NCBI GenBank assembly: GCA_017745195.1
Contig: JAGHZW010000111.1
Span: 19,916-83,915 of the forward strand
Source of the DNA: Pseudoxanthomonas sp.
Lineage (GTDB): Bacteria; Pseudomonadota; Gammaproteobacteria; Xanthomonadales; Xanthomonadaceae
DNA: 64,000 bases
Reading direction: 5' to 3'
In this document: positions 58,286 through 64,000 of the stretch, in pieces
Layout: each line of letters opens with the position of its first letter
Position numbering within the stretch: position 1 is the stretch's first letter
The notes under the pieces: generated by a model
What the model was told of the DNA's origin: nothing
Seen by the model: only the letters and a program-made list of their open reading frames with translations
Databases searched by the model: none
Position numbers and translations under genes: made by a program

Positions 58286-59179
58286 TCAGTCCTCGGGCCA
58301 GATAATCGCCGGCCGGGCGTCCTTGCGCGGCGCCGGCACGGCGGCCACGGCCTCCCACACCTTCAGCGCGTCGACGGTGGCGGCCACGTCGTGCACGCGC
58401 ACGATCTTCGCCCCGCGCTGCGCGGCGAGCAGGTGCGCGGCCACCGAACCGGGCATGCGTTCGGCCGGCGCCTGGCGCCCGGTCAGCTCGCCGATCGTGC
58501 GCTTGCGCGACAGCCCCGCCAGCACCGGCACGCCCAGTTCGCTGAAGCGTTCGAGCCGCGCCAGCAGCTCCAGGTTGTGCGCGGTGGTCTTGCCGAAGCC
58601 GAAGCCCGGGTCGACGACGAGGTTCTTCTTGGCGATGCCGGCCAGTTCCGCGGCGAAGATGCGCTCGGCCAGGAAACGGTGCACCTCGGCGACGACATCG
58701 TCGTACCGGGGATCGTCCTGCATCGAACGCGGCTCGCCGCGCATGTGCATCAGCACGACCGGCACGCCGAGCGCGGCGGCGACCCCGAGCGCGCCTTCGC
58801 GGCCCAGCGCGCAGACGTCGTTGATCATGCCGGCGCCGGCGGCCACCGCCGCACGCATCACCTCCGGCTTGCAGGTGTCGACACTGACCGGCAACGCCGT
58901 CTCGCGCACCAGCCGCTCGATCACCGGGATGACGCGGCGCAGCTCTTCCTCGACCGGGACTTCGTCCGATCCCGGGCGGGTGGACTCGCCGCCCACGTCG
59001 AGGATGTCCGCGCCTTCTTCAGCCAGCTTCAGGCCATGCGCGACCGCGGCTTCGGTCGTGGCGTGCGCGCCACCGTCGGAAAACGAGTCGGGGGTGACGT
59101 TGACGATGCCCATCACCCGGGCACGGTCGAGCTTCAGGATGCGGCCGGCGCAATCCAGCTGCGGCGAGATGTCGAACAC
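58286..59179 (-). CDS. folP: Dihydropteroate synthase
   Basis: RVMGIVNVTPDSFSDGGAH, ILDVGGESTRPGSDEVPVEEELRRVIPVIERL, VLMHMRGEPRSMQ, DPGFGFGKTTAHNLELL. Confidence 0.98.
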   Translation of the reverse strand: MFDISPQLDCAGRILKLDRARVMGIVNVTPDSFSDGGAHATTEAAVAHGLKLAEEGADILDVGGESTRPGSDEVPVEEELRRVIPVIERLVRETALPVSVDTCKPEVMRAAVAAGAGMINDVCALGREGALGVAAALGVPVVLMHMRGEPRSMQDDPRYDDVVAEVHRFLAERIFAAELAGIAKKNLVVDPGFGFGKTTAHNLELLARLERFSELGVPVLAGLSRKRTIGELTGRQAPAERMPGSVAAHLLAAQRGAKIVRVHDVAATVDALKVWEAVAAVPAPRKDARPAIIWPED

Positions 59180-59188
59180 GGCTTCCCC

Positions 59189-59455
59189 TCAGGAACGGGG
59201 GCGACCCGAACGGATCGCCTCGGCGTCGAAGCGGTCGGCGCGGCGGCGGGCGTAGAAACCGAACGCGAACACTGCGCCGGCCAGCACCACGCTGATCCCC
59301 ACCAGGTCGATCGGCAGGCGCCCGAGCGCGTAGAACAGCGTGGTCACCGTGAGCATGACCGAGGCGCCGGCGAAAGCGCCGGACACCCATGGCCGCCACG
59401 GATTGCGGATGAAATAGCTGCGCTGCGGTTCGCGGTCCTGCTGCGGATCGGCCAT
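59189..59455 (-). CDS. Hypothetical small two-TM protein between ftsH and folP
   Basis: WVSGAFAGASVMLTVTTLFYALGRLPIDLVGISVVLAGAVFAFGFYARRRADRFDAE; tightly packed, same strand. Confidence 0.7.
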   Translation of the reverse strand: MADPQQDREPQRSYFIRNPWRPWVSGAFAGASVMLTVTTLFYALGRLPIDLVGISVVLAGAVFAFGFYARRRADRFDAEAIRSGRPRS

Positions 59456-59465
59456 GCGCGATCCC

Positions 59466-61400
<1,935 letters not shown>

Positions 61401-61493
61401 CCTCATCGGCTCCGCGGTTCCCTGTGTATGGCGTTTCGCACTGCTGGTCGGCTGGTTCTGTGGGCTTGCTGGGTCGAGCTTACTGGATCGGGC

Positions 61494-62123
61494 CTAGCGC
61501 AGCTGGGCGCGCTTGCCCTGCGCCAGTGCGTAGACCTCCGGCGACCGCTTGCGCGAGGCCGCCGGCTTGCGGATCGCCACCTTCTCGTAGCGGCGACGCA
61601 GGTCGCGGACGTACTCGTCGAAGCCCACCCCCTGGAACAGCTTGATCAGGAAGGCTCCGCCCGGGCGCAGGTGGCTGTCGGCGAACTCCATCGCCAGCTC
61701 GGCAAGATGCATCGCCCTTGGCTGGTCGACCGCGTCCACCCCACTCATATTGGGGGCCATGTCCGACAGCACAAGGTCCACGCGCTGGCCGTCCAGCAGG
61801 GTCTCCAGCTGGGATAAGACCGCCTCTTCCCTGAAGTCGCCATGAAGGAATTCGACCCCCGCCAGCGGCGGCATGTCGAGGATGTCCAGGGCCAGGACGC
61901 GGCCGCCATCCCCCATCGCCTGGCGCACGTATTGCGACCAGCCACCGGGCGCGGCGCCCAGGTCGACCACGACCATTCCCGGCTTCAGCAGCCGGTCGCG
62001 CTCGATCAGTTCCTCGAGCTTGTACGCGGCGCGCGAACGCAGCCCCTCGGCCTGGGCCTTCTTCACGTACGGATCGGAGAAGTGTTCGCGCAGCCAGCGC
62101 TGGCTGCTCTTGCTGCGGGACAT
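61494..62123 (-). CDS. rlmE: 23S rRNA (U2552-2'-O) methyltransferase RlmE
   Basis: [64 protein letters not shown]; upstream of ftsH. Confidence 0.98.
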   Translation of the reverse strand: MSRSKSSQRWLREHFSDPYVKKAQAEGLRSRAAYKLEELIERDRLLKPGMVVVDLGAAPGGWSQYVRQAMGDGGRVLALDILDMPPLAGVEFLHGDFREEAVLSQLETLLDGQRVDLVLSDMAPNMSGVDAVDQPRAMHLAELAMEFADSHLRPGGAFLIKLFQGVGFDEYVRDLRRRYEKVAIRKPAASRKRSPEVYALAQGKRAQLR

Positions 62124-62209
62124 GCGGGGAGTCCGGGCAGAAAACGCCCGCGGCGGTATGGACGGCCATGATACCCTGAACCACTCCCCCGCCCGCCCCG
62201 GTTACCCCG

Positions 62210-62515
62210 ATGTCCGTTGTCCTGACCGCCGCCCAGAACCGCTTCCTCCGCGGCCAGGCCCACGGCCTCAAGGCCCTGATGCAGGTCGGTGGCAAGGGCA
62301 TCACCCCGGCCCTTCTGGCCGAACTGGATGCAGTGCTGGAGCGGCACGAGCTGGTCAAGGTCAAGGTCGCCGCCGAGGACCGCGAGGCCCGCGACGCGAT
62401 GATCGGCGAACTGGCCGGGCAGACCGGCGCCGCCCTGGTCCAGCGGATCGGCCATACCGCCACCCTCTATCGCCCGGCCCGGGAAAAGCCCGCGATCGTC
62501 CTGCCGCGCGCCTGA
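62210..62515 (+). CDS. yhbY: Ribosome assembly RNA-binding protein YhbY (CRM domain)
   Basis: LTAAQNRFLRGQAHGLKALMQVGGKGITPALLAELDAVLERHELVKVKV; divergent from rlmE. Confidence 0.96.
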   Translation: MSVVLTAAQNRFLRGQAHGLKALMQVGGKGITPALLAELDAVLERHELVKVKVAAEDREARDAMIGELAGQTGAALVQRIGHTATLYRPAREKPAIVLPRA

Positions 62516-62539
62516 CGCGTCCGGCCCGGCGAACCCGCC

Positions 62540-62920
62540 ATGCAACTGAGCCATGAACGTCCGGACTACGCCTGGGTGCTGCGCGGCGCCGACGGCCGGC
62601 ATGCCCGGGTCAACGACCGCGTGCTTGACCGCAGCTTCGCCCTCGCCCCGGACCGGCTGCTCGAAGACTGGCCGGGCCCGGCCGCGGCCACCGCGCTGGA
62701 ACCGGCGCACATGGCACCCCTGCTGGCCCTGGCGCCGGAGCTGGTAATCCTCGGCACCGGCAGCCGCCAGGTATTTCCGGCCGCAGCGGTACTGGCCGCC
62801 TGCCTGACCCGCGGCATCGGCATCGAGGTCATGGACAACGCCGCCGCCGCGCGCACCTACAACGTGCTTGCCGGCGAAGGCCGGCGGGTGATCGTCGCGC
62901 TGCTGCTGGCAGCGCCCTAG
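62540..62920 (+). CDS. Mth938-like domain-containing protein (DUF498)
   Basis: SFALAPDRLLEDWPG...LLALAPELVILGTGSRQVFPAAAVLAACLTRGIGIEVMDNAAAARTYNVLAGEGRRVIVALLL. Confidence 0.88.
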   Translation: MQLSHERPDYAWVLRGADGRHARVNDRVLDRSFALAPDRLLEDWPGPAAATALEPAHMAPLLALAPELVILGTGSRQVFPAAAVLAACLTRGIGIEVMDNAAAARTYNVLAGEGRRVIVALLLAAP

Positions 62921-62946
62921 CGCCGGCAGCGGACACCCGCCCGGCG

Positions 62947-63018
62947 CGACGGGCCCGCATCTTCTGCTACTTCTTCGACAGGTACAGCAGCGGGTCGACC
63001 GGCTTGCCGTTGTAGCGG
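62947..63018. repeat. Direct duplicate of the 3' end of nlpD (copy 1, downstream remnant)
   Basis: Near-identical to 63099-63169: cgacgggcccgc...gctacttcttcgRcaggtacagcagcgggtcgaccggcttgccgttgtagcgg. Confidence 0.85.
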
Positions 63019-63117
63019 GCGAAGCCGCGCGGCTTGCGATCCACCGGATCGCGCGCGGCTGAGCGACCGGCGCGCTGCGCCGGGCCGGGGATCCGCCCCG
63101 ACGGGCCCGCGCGTCCG

Positions 63118-63885
63118 CTACTTCTTCGGCAGGTACAGCAGCGGGTCGACCGGCTTGCCGTTGTAGCGGATCTCGAAATGGAGCTTCTCCCGGTCGGTGC
63201 CGGTGCGCCCCATTTCCGCGATCTGCTGGCCGGCCTTCACGCTCTGGCCCTCGCTCACCAGGCGCTTGCGGTTGTGGCCGTAGGCCGACAGCCACTGCTC
63301 GTTGTGCTTGATGATGATCAGCTCGCCGTAGCCGACCAGGCCGGCGCCGGAATACACGACCACGCCATCGGCCGCGGCAGTCACCGCCTGGCCGCTGGTG
63401 CCGCCGATGTCGATGCCCTGGCGGGTGTTGTTGCCGGCCACGTAGGTGTCCAGCAGCACGCCCTGGGCCGGCCAGCGCCAGCTGAAGCCGCTGCTCGGCG
63501 GTGCCGGTGTCGGCGCAGCCGGCGATGTCGCGGGCGTGGCCGGCTTGGGGGCCACCACGGTACGGGTCGGCGCGGTCGCGCCATGCGCGCCCCCGGCCTG
63601 CCCCAGTGCCAGGCGCTGGCCCGGATAGATCGTGTAGGGCGGCTTCAGGCCGTTCCAGCGGGCGATGTCCTCGACTGCGACACCGTTCCTACGCGCGATC
63701 GAATAGAGGGTTTCGCCCTGCTGCACCACCACGGTCGCGCCCGGGCGCCCGACCGATGCAGCCGACCCTTTGCCGGGCTCGGCCGGGCTGCGCACCACGG
63801 TGCTCGTGCCGCAGGCGGCCAGCAGGGCCGCGGCCATCGCCAGCATGGCGAACCGGGTCATTCCGCGCGGGAGATCAAACTTCAT
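63118..63885 (-). CDS. nlpD: LysM/LytM (M23) lipoprotein, NlpD family
   Basis: Lipobox LLAACG; LysM VVQQGETLYSIARRNGVAVEDIARWNGL; degenerate LytM RQGIDIGG...SAYGHN...LHFEIRYNGKPVDPLLYLPKK. Confidence 0.95.
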   Translation of the reverse strand: MKFDLPRGMTRFAMLAMAAALLAACGTSTVVRSPAEPGKGSAASVGRPGATVVVQQGETLYSIARRNGVAVEDIARWNGLKPPYTIYPGQRLALGQAGGAHGATAPTRTVVAPKPATPATSPAAPTPAPPSSGFSWRWPAQGVLLDTYVAGNNTRQGIDIGGTSGQAVTAAADGVVVYSGAGLVGYGELIIIKHNEQWLSAYGHNRKRLVSEGQSVKAGQQIAEMGRTGTDREKLHFEIRYNGKPVDPLLYLPKK

Positions 63886-64000
63886 GCGAATTTCGCCCTC
63901 CAGACCAGGTAGACGAGCGCAGCCACCACCAGCATGGTCGCGATCCAGCCGACCGGCTCGATCCAGCGCCGCAGCACCTCGATCGCGCGCGCGCCGCGTA
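63882..64000 (-). CDS. C-terminus of a membrane protein upstream of nlpD, truncated by window edge (possibly YqaA/DedA-like)
   Basis: Frame open to window edge; ...IEVLRRWIEPVGWIATMLVVAALVYLVWRAKFA*, 4-nt overlap with the nlpD start. Confidence 0.45.
   Translation of the reverse strand, partial: RGARAIEVLRRWIEPVGWIATMLVVAALVYLVWRAKFA

Overview
This is a high-GC chromosomal window, most likely from a Xanthomonadaceae-type gammaproteobacterium (inferred from gene content, not from a search). Coding density is high. I see no tRNA or rRNA genes, CRISPR arrays, integrases, transposases or prophage. Most of the window is housekeeping: sspA/sspB, petABC, miaB, phoH-ybeY-corC, corA, cstA-ybdD, ssb, ispB, hfq-hflX-hflK-hflC, miaA, folP, ftsH, rlmE and nlpD. 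Two regions stand out. (1) Positions ~30.1-43.2 kb hold a near-complete xanthan-type exopolysaccharide locus, gumB-C-D-E-F-H-I-J-K-L-M, lacking gumG and lying between ssb and ispB. It has an unusual ~466-bp gumC/gumD gap with a GNRA-loop hairpin, palindromes upstream of gumB, and a repetitive Ala/Gly-rich insert in GumI. (2) Positions ~45.3-51.2 kb hold an overlapping four-gene minus-strand operon: lysC-lysA fusion, an uncharacterised four-helix membrane protein, murL and murD2. It encodes the MurD2/MurL route to D-Glu in peptidoglycan. Smaller items include a 26-bp inverted repeat at an ArsR/osmC divergent junction, a duplicated 3' end of nlpD, imperfect tandem repeats after the OPT transporter, and a tandem pair of PhzF paralogues. 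Many long ORFs in the supplied track are antisense open frames caused by high GC and were rejected.
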